In this document: one piece after another, positions 23,483-31,315 of the stretch
Position numbering within the stretch: the first letter of the stretch is position 1
Layout of the letters: the number at the start of each line of letters is the position of its first letter
Assembly (NCBI GenBank): GCA_017792445.1
Contig: CP051232.1
Location: 1,426,001 to 1,490,000 of the forward strand
Direction: 5' to 3'
DNA length: 64,000 nt
Origin: Maritimibacter sp.
GTDB lineage: Bacteria; Pseudomonadota; Alphaproteobacteria; Rhodobacterales; Rhodobacteraceae
The notes under the pieces: model-generated
What the model was told of the DNA's origin: nothing
What the model saw: the letters and a program-made list of their open reading frames with translations, nothing else
Databases searched by the model: none
Translations under genes and position numbers: made by a program

Positions 23483-24230
23483 CTTGCAATGCGATCCTGC
23501 GATTATGATTCTCGATGACCTTGTCGAGGTCCGCAAGCACGACGCTGGCGACATAGTCATAGCCCGGCTTCGTGAAGTGAACCTTGTCGGCGGCACGCAG
23601 CTGCATCAGCCGGCCCTCGAAATTCCCGTTCATCGAGAAATCGCCGGTGCCGAAGGTGGTCAGTTCATGGATGTCGACGAAGGTGCCGCCGGTCTTGCGC
23701 ACGGCGGCGGACTGAAGCTGCGAGATGATCCGGTAGGACGGCTCCCAGCTGGTGTTGCCGACGATCGGCAGGCCGACCCAGTACAGCTTGGCCGAGTTGG
23801 CCTCCAGCGTGCGGGCAAGCGTCACGACGCGCTGCTGGTACAGCGCGTTCCAGACCTCGGTGTTGAAGCTTTCGCGGGTGCGGCCGTTGCGGATCGTGGT
23901 GATGTCGTTGGCGCCCATCTGGACGATCACGATGTCGTTCGACTTGTCCTGCGGCTGGCCGGCCTTGGTCAGGTACCGGTGAATCCAGTCCTGATCCGAC
24001 GTCTTCGCAAGCCCGTCCGAAACGGCGGTCAGGCGCACGACATTCATCGTGTCGCACTGGGCGAAGACCCGGTACAGCGACGACCAAAGACCGTCGGCAA
24101 GGCTGTCGCCCAACACGACGACGCGCATGGGCGTCTTCGGGCAGGACGGCGCGTCCAGTGCCTGCGCCGGGCTCATTGCCGAGACCAGCGCCGAAAGGCC
24201 CAGAATGGCCCCCAAAAGGTATTTCCTCAT
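23466..24230 (-). CDS. SGNH-family hydrolase/acyltransferase, secreted (DUF459-like)
   Basis: A 254-residue protein with a cleavable signal peptide (MRKYLLGAILGLSALVSAMSPAQA) and an SGNH domain: Ser43 in VVLGDSLADGLW, Asn108 in QMGANDITT and Asp215/His218 in ADKVHFTKPGYDYVAS. All catalytic residues are present. It resembles the neighbouring lipoprotein in domain type, but the two are divergent and differ in membrane anchoring, so this is not a recent duplication. GAGAGGGGG lies upstream of the ATG. The 3' end overlaps the lipoprotein gene by 17 nt. It probably works with the MBOAT protein on periplasmic glycan acylation. Confidence 0.9.
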   Translation of the reverse strand: MRKYLLGAILGLSALVSAMSPAQALDAPSCPKTPMRVVVLGDSLADGLWSSLYRVFAQCDTMNVVRLTAVSDGLAKTSDQDWIHRYLTKAGQPQDKSNDIVIVQMGANDITTIRNGRTRESFNTEVWNALYQQRVVTLARTLEANSAKLYWVGLPIVGNTSWEPSYRIISQLQSAAVRKTGGTFVDIHELTTFGTGDFSMNGNFEGRLMQLRAADKVHFTKPGYDYVASVVLADLDKVIENHNRRIALQDVQLQ

Positions 24231-24259
24231 GCCTGCCCCCTCTCGGTTCTCGCTCGTGC

Positions 24260-26488
24260 TCAGCCCTGCCCCGTCAGAGAGTCCGCGTATTCGCGGATCG
24301 CTGACACCGTGCCCGGACCGGGTACCCCATCGACCCGGCCGCGGTACAGGCCCGCGTCTCTCAATTTGGACTGAATGATCCGCACGACCTCGCGATCCCG
24401 GTTGTTCAGCTGTGTTGTCAGGCGGTCGGTCGCGGTCGGGTCGCCCTGTTGAAGAGCATCCCAGTACAGATCGGCAGCCAGTTCAGCACTGGCAATACCG
24501 TTCACGCCGCGTTCGTGCAACTCGGCAAGGAAGGAATAGGCATGCGTGTAGCCCTGTTCCACCGCCTTGCGCAGCCACTGGGCGGCCATGTCGTCGTTCT
24601 GTGCGACGCCGGTCCCGGTCAGGTAGTAATAGCCGACGAAAAACTCTGCCAGAGGGTTCCCCTGATCCGCGACGGCCTTGGCGACGGCGAAGGCATCGGG
24701 TCCGGATTTGCCCGGAACGAGGTCCTTGGAATAGATCACCGTCAAGATCTCGTGGCTAAGCCAGTCACCCATCGCGGCACCCTTCGCCGCCAGTTCCTCG
24801 ACCTTGTCGAGATCCACGACGGCGCCGCCCTGCGGCGAGTAGAAGCTGTAGGCGGCCAGACCGTAAGCGGCGGGAACTTCCTGTTCCATCCCAAAGGCAT
24901 AAGCCTCTTTCGCGGCCTCGAAATCGCCGGCGGCTTGCGCGATGCGGCCCAGCGTGGTGCGCAGCAGACCGTCCTCGGGAAACTCGCGCAGGGCTTCTTC
25001 GCAGACGTTCACCGCGCGGGCCTGATCGATGTCTTCCAGCTTGCGCGGTCCCTCGAACTGCGGAAGCCCGGCAAGCGCGAGGCACGGTTCGCGCATCGAA
25101 TCGAGCTTCGAGATCATCGCAAGGGTCTGGGACACCTCGGCCTCGCCATCACAGACGGTGCAGGACCGCATGTACTTTTCCAGACGGGCGGGATTCCGCG
25201 TACGCACCGCCTCGGCCAGCAGGGCGCGCTCTTCCTGATAGGCCTCGTCCGTCTCGATCTGTTCGATCAGTTGCTCGGCCTCGGCGCGGTAGGTGCAGGC
25301 GACGCAGCTTTCGGCATAGGACCGCAGCGCCGCCAGATCGCCCGCCTCGCGCGCCGCGGCGAAATCGGACTGTTCCTGCGAATAGGCGGCGGCTTTCGCC
25401 TCGATCAGGTCGATCATCGACGTCGCCTCGTCCCGGTGGGCGCACAGGACGCAGTTCTCGACATAGATCGCCAGCCGCTCGCGGCTTTCATCCTGCTTGA
25501 TGCGGTCCCAGATTTCCTGTTCCAGCATCGCAGTGCGGGTCTCGTCCTCCATCGCCTTCATCCGTCCGGCGAGTTCGGCCTCGTTCGGACAATAGACGCA
25601 GGATTCGAGGAATGTCTGCACGCTGCCGATGTCATCCGATTCCATCAGGAACATCGCCTCGAACGTCTCGTGGTACAGGCGATTCTCCATCTCGACGAAC
25701 GGCGCGGCGGGCTGGCCGACGACCGCGTGCTCCGGATCGTCGGTCGATTTCAGGATCAGGCTGTAGGCCGGCCCGCAGCCACGCGCGTCGGCGCGGCCCA
25801 GCGCTTCGGTCAGAAAGGTCTCGACCTCGGCCATGGTCGACACGCCATCGGCATCGCCGAACGGCGCACGGTCGGCCATGCCACTGACGACGCTATAGTG
25901 CAGCGGCTGCCCGGCGGCGCAGTCTGCCGCACCGGCACCTTCCACCATCAGCACCATCATGTCGAAGCCAAGCTGGTCCAGAACGGTCTGAAGCTCGGGC
26001 ACCGCTCGGGGAAATACGTCGTTCTCGTCGACGATGTGCAGGAAGCCGACGTGCCGGTTCAGCGGATCGAACGCCTGAACGGCGGATCCAAGGCGGCTGG
26101 CAAAATCCTCGGGCGTGAAGTCGCCCTCGCCCAAACCAAGACGGAAGCCCTCGGCATTCGCGGTCAAAGTCGCACGGGCGACAAGAAAGAACTGTTCGAA
26201 CTGCTTGCCGGTTTCGGTCGGCGTCGACACGAAAGTGGACACCGGATTGGCGCGCAGCCGGGCGGCGAAGACTTCCTGCCGCACGGCGTCGGCCTCGGGC
26301 AGCGCGCCGATGGCGATCACAGGGGCGTCGGCGGGCAGTCCCTTTTCAAGACCGGCCTCGGGGGCGGCCCCGACGAACAGGATTTGCATGCGCGGGTCTT
26401 CCTCGGCGGCGCGGGCGGGCGCGGCGATGGAGACGGCGAAAAGCGTCAGAATGGACGCGAAAGTTCTGAAAGAGCGAGCCAGGGGCAC
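24260..26488 (-). CDS. Exported protein with four CxxC repeats, Sel1-like repeats and a peptidoglycan-binding-like C-terminus
   Basis: A 742-residue protein heading the envelope operon. A signal peptide (PLARSFRTFASILTLF...PARAAEED) precedes an N-terminal domain of unknown fold (about 30-280). Four cysteine pairs follow at 297/300, 346/349, 395/398 and 443/446, each in a unit like YxxxCxxCxxxxEA and about 49 residues apart. Residues about 480-670 contain TPR/Sel1-like repeats (VGYYYLTGTGVAQNDDMAAQWLRKA is cut here to GYYYLTGTGVAQNDD). The end resembles a PG_binding_1 domain (RDAGLYRGRVDGVPGPGTVS). I chose the GTG at 26488 because GAGGAG lies 7 nt upstream; an ATG at 26503 has no Shine-Dalgarno. 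Metal or disulfide roles for the CxxC pairs are inference. Confidence 0.8.
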   Translation of the reverse strand: MPLARSFRTFASILTLFAVSIAAPARAAEEDPRMQILFVGAAPEAGLEKGLPADAPVIAIGALPEADAVRQEVFAARLRANPVSTFVSTPTETGKQFEQFFLVARATLTANAEGFRLGLGEGDFTPEDFASRLGSAVQAFDPLNRHVGFLHIVDENDVFPRAVPELQTVLDQLGFDMMVLMVEGAGAADCAAGQPLHYSVVSGMADRAPFGDADGVSTMAEVETFLTEALGRADARGCGPAYSLILKSTDDPEHAVVGQPAAPFVEMENRLYHETFEAMFLMESDDIGSVQTFLESCVYCPNEAELAGRMKAMEDETRTAMLEQEIWDRIKQDESRERLAIYVENCVLCAHRDEATSMIDLIEAKAAAYSQEQSDFAAAREAGDLAALRSYAESCVACTYRAEAEQLIEQIETDEAYQEERALLAEAVRTRNPARLEKYMRSCTVCDGEAEVSQTLAMISKLDSMREPCLALAGLPQFEGPRKLEDIDQARAVNVCEEALREFPEDGLLRTTLGRIAQAAGDFEAAKEAYAFGMEQEVPAAYGLAAYSFYSPQGGAVVDLDKVEELAAKGAAMGDWLSHEILTVIYSKDLVPGKSGPDAFAVAKAVADQGNPLAEFFVGYYYLTGTGVAQNDDMAAQWLRKAVEQGYTHAYSFLAELHERGVNGIASAELAADLYWDALQQGDPTATDRLTTQLNNRDREVVRIIQSKLRDAGLYRGRVDGVPGPGTVSAIREYADSLTGQG

Positions 26489-26538
26489 AGGAAAACTCCT
26501 CATGGGCGCTGCGGAGGGTTCCGCATCGAGGCAAGACG

Positions 26539-26567
26539 ACGGTAGTGCCGTGTACCCTATCCGACAA
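26539..26567 (-). promoter_or_regulatory. Predicted promoter of the seven-gene envelope operon
   Basis: On the minus strand, TTGTCG (26567-26562), a 17-bp spacer and TACCGT (26544-26539) lie about 50 bp before the GTG start at 26488. The match to sigma-70 is moderate. Confidence 0.45.
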
Positions 26568-26791
26568 CCGGCAGTCCCGGACCTCCCCGGTTTTGTGATC
26601 GGAGTCCCGCCTAGCGCCGGACGGAATGTTGCAGCCCGGGCACAAACAGCGGCACGGGAAGCTATCCACAGGCCCGGTTTCGCGCGGAATGACGGCAGTT
26701 GAAAGGGAATCAGTTAACGACCGGGTGCCGCCCACCCGCCGTGGTATTCTCGAAAGCGACGGCGGAAATCTTTCTCTTTCATGCACTTCCG

Positions 26792-26803
26792 CGAATGCAT
26801 TCG
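26792..26803. promoter_or_regulatory. 12-bp perfect palindrome, possible operator
   Basis: CGAATGCATTCG reads the same on both strands. It lies about 80 bp upstream of the aldehyde dehydrogenase -35 element. A regulator is not identified. Confidence 0.25.
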
Positions 26804-26880
26804 ATTTACGCCCGTTGCCGCTCATTGCCACGCATTCGGACGGCCGACACGTGGCGAACGTGACGTCTCGGGCAACCTTC

Positions 26881-26909
26881 TTGACACTGGCGAAACCTCT
26901 GCGGCTAAT
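26881..26909 (+). promoter_or_regulatory. Predicted sigma-70 promoter of the aldehyde/alcohol dehydrogenase operon
   Basis: TTGACA (26881-26886), a 17-bp spacer and GCTAAT (26904-26909) give a consensus -35 and a fair -10, with a start site near 26916 and a leader of about 23 nt. Confidence 0.55.
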
Positions 26910-26938
26910 CCCGCCGAAGATTGACTGGAAGACATGCC

Positions 26939-28315
26939 ATGGCCAAGACCCTCGACCTGATCTCGCCGATTGACGGTTCCGTATACCTGACCCGCGACGT
27001 CCTGAGCCTCGACGCGGCGGTGGACGCCGCCGCCCGCGCCCGCGTGGCACAGCCCGGCTGGGCCGCTTTGCCGCTGGAAGACCGCGTCGCGATGGTGCGC
27101 AAGGCGAACGAGATCATCGGCGCCTCGACCGACCGCATGGCGCTGGAACTGGCGCACCAGATGGGCCGCCCCGTCCGCTATGGCGGCGAGTTCGGCGGGT
27201 TCAGCGAGCGTCTGACCTACATGGCCGACATCGCCGCCGAGGGGCTGGCCGATGACGTGATCGAGGACAGCGACACCGCCCGCCGCGTGCTGAAGCGGGT
27301 TCCGTGGGGCACGGTTCTGGTCATCGCGCCGTGGAATTATCCCTACATGACCGCGATCAACACCATCGCGCCCGCGCTGATCGCCGGGAACACGGTGATC
27401 CTGAAGCACGCGCAGCAGACGCTGCAGGTCGGCGAAAGGCTGGCCGAAGCCCTGCACGAAGCCGGCGTGCCGAAGGACGTGTTCCAGAACGTCGTGATCG
27501 ACCATGACACCACCGGCGCCCTGATCGCGGACCGTCATGTGGATTTCGTGAACTTCACCGGCTCGGTTGGTGGCGGGCAGGCCATCGAGCGCGCGGCGGC
27601 CGGCACCTTCATCCCGGTCTCGACCGAACTGGGCGGCAAAGATCCGGGCTATGTCCGGGCCGACGCAGACGTCGACAAGGCGGTCGACGGGCTGATGGAC
27701 GGGGCGATCTTCAATTCGGGCCAGTGCTGCTGCGGGATCGAGCGCATTTACGTACACGAAAGCCTGTACGACGCCTTTGTCGAGAAAGCCGTCGCGTGGG
27801 CCGGGGCGCAGGTGCTGGGCAATCCGCTGCTGCCGGAAACCACGCTTGGACCGATGGCGCATGTCCGCTTCGCCGCCGAGGCGCGCGCGCAGGTGGCCGA
27901 GGCTGTCGAAGCGGGCGCGACCGCGCACATCGCCACGATGCCCGCCGATGATGGCGCCGCCTATCTGACGCCGCAGGTGCTGACCGGCGTCACCCACGAC
28001 ATGCGCGTCATGCGCGACGAGACCTTCGGGCCTGTGGTGGGCATCATGCCGGTGAAAGACGACGACGAGGCCATCGCGCTGATGAACGACTGCCGTTTCG
28101 GGCTGACCGCCTCGATCTGGACGAACGACCCCGCCGCCGCCGAAGAGATCGGCGACCGGCTGGAAACCGGCACGGTCTTTCTGAACCGCTGCGACTATCT
28201 CGACCCGGCGCTGTGCTGGACGGGCTGCAAGGACACCGGCCGTGGCGCGGGGCTGTCCAAGCTGGCCTATCAGGCGCTGACCCGGCCGAAATCCTACCAT
28301 CTGAAGAAGGCGTAG
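26939..28315 (+). CDS. NAD(P)-dependent aldehyde dehydrogenase
   Basis: A 458-residue cytoplasmic ALDH-superfamily enzyme that oxidises an aldehyde to the acid. WGTVLVIAPWNYPYMTAINT is the cofactor-binding region, STELGGKDPGYV contains the general-base region, and NSGQCCCGIERIYVHE has the catalytic thiol (Cys264 in the GQxC context). DETFGPVVGIMPVKDDDEA is the usual C-terminal block. The ATG at 26939 follows GGAAG; the overlapping ATGCC at 26934 is out of frame. The iron alcohol dehydrogenase gene starts 2 nt after its stop, so alcohol would be oxidised to acid through the pair. The substrate is unknown. Confidence 0.93.
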   Translation: MAKTLDLISPIDGSVYLTRDVLSLDAAVDAAARARVAQPGWAALPLEDRVAMVRKANEIIGASTDRMALELAHQMGRPVRYGGEFGGFSERLTYMADIAAEGLADDVIEDSDTARRVLKRVPWGTVLVIAPWNYPYMTAINTIAPALIAGNTVILKHAQQTLQVGERLAEALHEAGVPKDVFQNVVIDHDTTGALIADRHVDFVNFTGSVGGGQAIERAAAGTFIPVSTELGGKDPGYVRADADVDKAVDGLMDGAIFNSGQCCCGIERIYVHESLYDAFVEKAVAWAGAQVLGNPLLPETTLGPMAHVRFAAEARAQVAEAVEAGATAHIATMPADDGAAYLTPQVLTGVTHDMRVMRDETFGPVVGIMPVKDDDEAIALMNDCRFGLTASIWTNDPAAAEEIGDRLETGTVFLNRCDYLDPALCWTGCKDTGRGAGLSKLAYQALTRPKSYHLKKA

Positions 28316-28317
28316 AC

Positions 28318-29463
28318 ATGTCCCCTACCGCGAACTGGTCCTATCCCACCGCCGTCCGCTTTGGCGCCGGCCGCATTTCCGAGATCGCCGAGGCCTGCCT
28401 TGCCTCCGGGATCTCGAAACCGCTGCTGGTCACCGACCGCGGTCTTGCCGGGATGGAGATTACCGCGAAGACGCTGGACCTTGTCGAGGCGGCGGGACTT
28501 GGGCGCGCGCTGTACGCCGAGGTCGATCCGAACCCGTCCGACACCAACCTTGAAGCGGCGCTTAAGGTTTACCGCGAGGGCGGCTATGATGGCGTGATCG
28601 CATTCGGCGGCGGCTCGGGTCTCGATCTGGCGAAGACGCTGGCGTTCATGGCGGGCCAGACCCGGCCGGTCTGGGACTTTGAGGACATCGGCGACTGGTG
28701 GACACGCGCCGATCCGGCAGGCATCCACCCGATCGTTGCGGTGCCGACCACCGCCGGCACCGGGTCCGAGGTGGGCCGCGCCACGGTTCTGACCAACACC
28801 GCGAGCCACGAGAAGAAGATCATCTTCCACCCGAAGATGCTGCCTTCTATCGTGATCTGCGATCCCGAACTGACCGTCGGCATGCCCAAGCACATCACGG
28901 CGGGCACCGGGCTTGACGCGTTCGCACACTGTGTCGAGGCCTATTCCTCGCCGCACTACCACCCGATGAGCCAGGGCATCGCGCTGGAAGGGATGCGGCT
29001 GGTGAAGGAGTACCTGCCCCGCGCCTACGCTGATGGTACCGACATCGAGGCGCGGGCCGAGATGATGAGCGCCGCCGCGATGGGAGCGACGGCGTTCCAG
29101 AAGGGGCTTGGCGCGATCCATTCGCTCAGCCACCCGATCGGCGCACATCACCACACCCACCACGGCACGACCAACGCTGTGTTCATGCCGGTGGTGCTGA
29201 AGTTCAATGCCGACGCGATCCGCGACAAGTTCGACCGCGCGGCGGATTATCTTGGAATCACGGGCGGCTTCGACGGGTTCTGCGACTTCGTCGACGACTT
29301 CAACGACAGCCTCGGCATTCCCAAGACCCTGTCGGCGTTGGGGGTCGAGAACCCGGATCTGGACGTGCTGACGGCTGATGCGTTGAAGGACCCGTCCTGC
29401 GGCGGCAACCCGGTGGAGATGACCGCCGAGAACACGCGCCCGCTGTACGAAGCGGTGCTTTGA
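28318..29463 (+). CDS. Iron-containing (group III) alcohol dehydrogenase
   Basis: A 381-residue cytoplasmic oxidoreductase. The N-terminal dinucleotide domain contains IAFGGGSGLDLAKTLAFM and VPTTAGTGSEVGRATV. The iron-binding C-terminal half has GTGLDAFAHCVEAYSSPHYHP, then HSLSHPIGAHHHTHHGTTNAV, which supplies the metal-binding histidines, all present. It is co-transcribed with the aldehyde dehydrogenase (2-nt gap). PNPSDTNLEAALKVYREGG fits the family's cofactor loop. The chain length is normal. The alcohol substrate cannot be read from sequence. Confidence 0.94.
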   Translation: MSPTANWSYPTAVRFGAGRISEIAEACLASGISKPLLVTDRGLAGMEITAKTLDLVEAAGLGRALYAEVDPNPSDTNLEAALKVYREGGYDGVIAFGGGSGLDLAKTLAFMAGQTRPVWDFEDIGDWWTRADPAGIHPIVAVPTTAGTGSEVGRATVLTNTASHEKKIIFHPKMLPSIVICDPELTVGMPKHITAGTGLDAFAHCVEAYSSPHYHPMSQGIALEGMRLVKEYLPRAYADGTDIEARAEMMSAAAMGATAFQKGLGAIHSLSHPIGAHHHTHHGTTNAVFMPVVLKFNADAIRDKFDRAADYLGITGGFDGFCDFVDDFNDSLGIPKTLSALGVENPDLDVLTADALKDPSCGGNPVEMTAENTRPLYEAVL

Positions 29464-29831
29464 GAATGCTGCGCCGCAGCTAGACTGCGGCGCCATTCAC
29501 CTACCAGATGTAGTGTTTATGGCGAGATTTTTGCCGTTCGCTTAAACGCGCGTCGCAGATATCGCTTAATTTTTGGGCGCACCATCCGGACGGGAGTGCT
29601 GCGCGCGCGAAAAATCTTGGTGTTCACCGCAGCCAGCGCCATTCTCGAAGGTGCAGAGCGTGACGGGTCCGCCCTCTCCTCCTCCTCCCGAGGGTCTGAC
29701 CCAAGGCATGCTGCCCGCCCGGCACACCGGGCGGGTTCATGGCGGGGCGATCCCCGGAGAGTGCTGCGACAAAGGGTCTGACCGGCCTCTCCGTCTACCG
29801 CCCCGGTCTCACCCCCTTTTTCACGGAAAGC
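29464..29831. other. 368-bp gap with two strong hairpins; candidate small RNA locus
   Basis: No protein gene is supported between the convergent alcohol dehydrogenase and formylglutamate amidohydrolase genes. The first 110 bp is AT-rich for this genome (TTTTTG and TTAATTTTTGG runs). Hairpin 1 (29672-29694) exposes an anti-Shine-Dalgarno CCTCCTCCC loop; hairpin 2 (29714-29735) is a perfect 9-bp stem. Together they resemble a small RNA on the plus strand. Confidence 0.45.
29672..29735 (+). ncRNA. Candidate anti-Shine-Dalgarno (CCUCCUCCC-loop) small RNA
   Basis: CCCTC (29672-29676) and GAGGG (29690-29694) enclose a 13-nt loop TCCTCCTCCTCCC. This is the hallmark of the alphaproteobacterial 'cuckoo'/CcsR RNAs, which expose CCUCCUCCC in hairpin loops. 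A second hairpin, CCCGCCCGG-CACA-CCGGGCGGG (29714-29735), follows and could serve as a terminator, although the U-tract is poor (TTCAT). Known members usually carry two such loops behind a DUF1127 gene; here there is one loop and no DUF1127 gene. Ends and promoter are not determined. Confidence 0.35.
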
Positions 29832-30692
29832 CTATTCGGCGGCCAAAGGCACCTCGGAACGCCCGATTGCGGTAAGCTCTGCCACGACCCCACGGATCAG
29901 AGTGCGGAACCGGTCGAAGTCAGAGTTCGGTCGCACCAGCCGCTCGTTCATGTAAAGCGAGCGGTCGATCTCGACCTGCACCACGTGCTGACGCCGCGAG
30001 GGCCGGCCATAGTGCTGCGCCGTGTAGGCGCCGGCGAAGGGAGAGTTACGCACCACGCGCAGCCCGGCCCCGGCAAACGCGGCCTCGATCCGCTCGACGA
30101 TCGCGCCATCGGCGGCGGCGCCGAACCGGTCGCCCAGCACGATCTGCGGATGCGGAGTGCCACGGGTGCCGACGCTGTCGATCGCCTCGTGCGGCATCGA
30201 GTGGCAGTCGATCAGGATCGCCTCGCCATGCTGCGCGCGGGTTTCGTCCAGCAGCTTCTGCAACCGCTCGTGATAGGGGCGCCAGTGATCGCGCAGCCGC
30301 TCGTGCGCTTCTTCCAGCGAAAGCTTGCCGCGATAGATCGCGCGCCCGTTCGCGACGACACGGGGAATCACCCCAAGGCCCGACGTGACGCGCGGGTTAT
30401 GCGAACTGCGCCGCACACCTTCGATCAGCGCGGGATCCAGTTCCTCGGCGCTGCGATTCAGGTCGATGTAGGCGCGGGGCGCCGTGGCCGCGAGCAGCGG
30501 AGCACCGTATTCGGCGGCGCAGTCGAACAGCTGGTCCACGAACGCATCCTCGGACGACCGAATCGCCCGCTCGTCGAGAACCGAATTTCTCAGGAAGGAC
30601 CAAGGGTAGTCGCGACCGCTGTGCGGAGACGCAAAGACGACGGAAGTGGTCTGCTGCTTCGGAACCCGAAGGGTAAATGGCGCCTTGGACAA
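29832..30692 (-). CDS. N-formylglutamate amidohydrolase family protein
   Basis: A 286-residue cytoplasmic hydrolase of the FGase (pfam05013) family, which releases formate from N-formyl-L-glutamate at the end of histidine breakdown. Characteristic metal-binding patterns are FASPHSGRDYPWSFL, DCHSMPHEAID and HNPRVTSGLGVIPRV. The start is a TTG at 30692 with AGAGGAG 9 nt upstream; the upstream extension to 30761 is not conserved-looking. No other hut genes are nearby, so a stand-alone deformylase role or another N-formyl amino acid substrate is possible. Confidence 0.87.
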   Translation of the reverse strand: MSKAPFTLRVPKQQTTSVVFASPHSGRDYPWSFLRNSVLDERAIRSSEDAFVDQLFDCAAEYGAPLLAATAPRAYIDLNRSAEELDPALIEGVRRSSHNPRVTSGLGVIPRVVANGRAIYRGKLSLEEAHERLRDHWRPYHERLQKLLDETRAQHGEAILIDCHSMPHEAIDSVGTRGTPHPQIVLGDRFGAAADGAIVERIEAAFAGAGLRVVRNSPFAGAYTAQHYGRPSRRQHVVQVEIDRSLYMNERLVRPNSDFDRFRTLIRGVVAELTAIGRSEVPLAAE

Positions 30693-30842
30693 ATGCGGTC
30701 TCCTCTTCGCGCCAATATAGACATACCGATTGCCTGCCAAAAGCCCTTGAACACGTCGCACAGACCTTTTATAGGCTTGCCGACCGGCGCGGGGTTCACC
30801 CGCGTCTTGTTCGTTAAGGGCAAGACGCAGCCACGCGCAGGA

Positions 30843-30917
<75 letters not shown>

Positions 30918-30983
30918 TACGGCCCCGTTATCGGGGAGAAACGCAACCACTGGCGCACCGGCGCCGGCAACAGGAGATGACCG

Positions 30984-31109
30984 ATGAAGGTTCGGAACTC
31001 GCTCCGCTCGCTGAAGAACCGGCACCGCGATTGCCGGATCGTGCGCCGTAAAGGCCGCGTTTACGTGATCAACAAGACTCAGCGGCGGTTCAAAGCTCGT
31101 CAGGGCTAA
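30984..31109 (+). CDS. rpmJ: 50S ribosomal protein L36, zinc-independent form
   Basis: A 41-residue basic protein, [17 protein letters not shown]... ending in [13 protein letters not shown]. It matches L36 over its length. The Cys/Cys/Cys/His zinc ribbon of the C+ form is missing, since only one Cys is present, so this is the longer C- type normal for Rhodobacterales. CAGGAG lies 8 nt upstream of the ATG. It sits in the large subunit and is often encoded away from the spc operon, as here beside a tRNA gene. A strong terminator follows at 31140-31168. Confidence 0.97.
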   Translation: MKVRNSLRSLKNRHRDCRIVRRKGRVYVINKTQRRFKARQG

Positions 31110-31139
31110 AACCACCAAGCGCGTCGCTGCGCGAAAAAA

Positions 31140-31168
31140 GCCGCCCTTCGGGGCGGCTTTTTCTTTTT
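31140..31168 (+). terminator. Intrinsic terminator of rpmJ (bidirectional)
   Basis: GCCGCCC-TTCG-GGGCGGC (31140-31157) with a stable UUCG tetraloop is followed by TTTTTCTTTTT-type sequence and preceded by AAAAAA, so it can also terminate the convergent ligase operon coming from the right. Confidence 0.93.
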
Positions 31169-31315
31169 CCGGCCGCCGCATCCGATCCCGAACGGGAACC
31201 AGAGCGGGCGTCCGCCCGGTGATTCTGCAACCCCAGCTTGCCGCGTGCCTCTGCCGTCTCCGGCAAGGCCGTGCGCGAACCGGCAAGCCCGGGCCACAGC
31301 GGCCCGGTCCCTTTC

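Larger units (their letters stand above)
26489..26938. other. Divergent intergenic region between envelope operon and aldehyde dehydrogenase
   Basis: About 450 bp without a supportable gene. It holds a promoter for each side (26539-26567 minus and 26881-26909 plus) and a perfect 12-bp palindrome CGAATGCATTCG at 26792-26803. GCCACG/CGTGGC arms around 26826-26854 are weaker. Base composition in the middle is less GC-rich than in the coding DNA. I see nothing else. Confidence 0.6.

Noticed and set aside
24449..26545. A 698-codon plus-strand frame opposite the CxxC-repeat protein gene
   Set aside because: Low-complexity translation, no Shine-Dalgarno, fully antisense to a gene with signal peptide, repeats and operon context.
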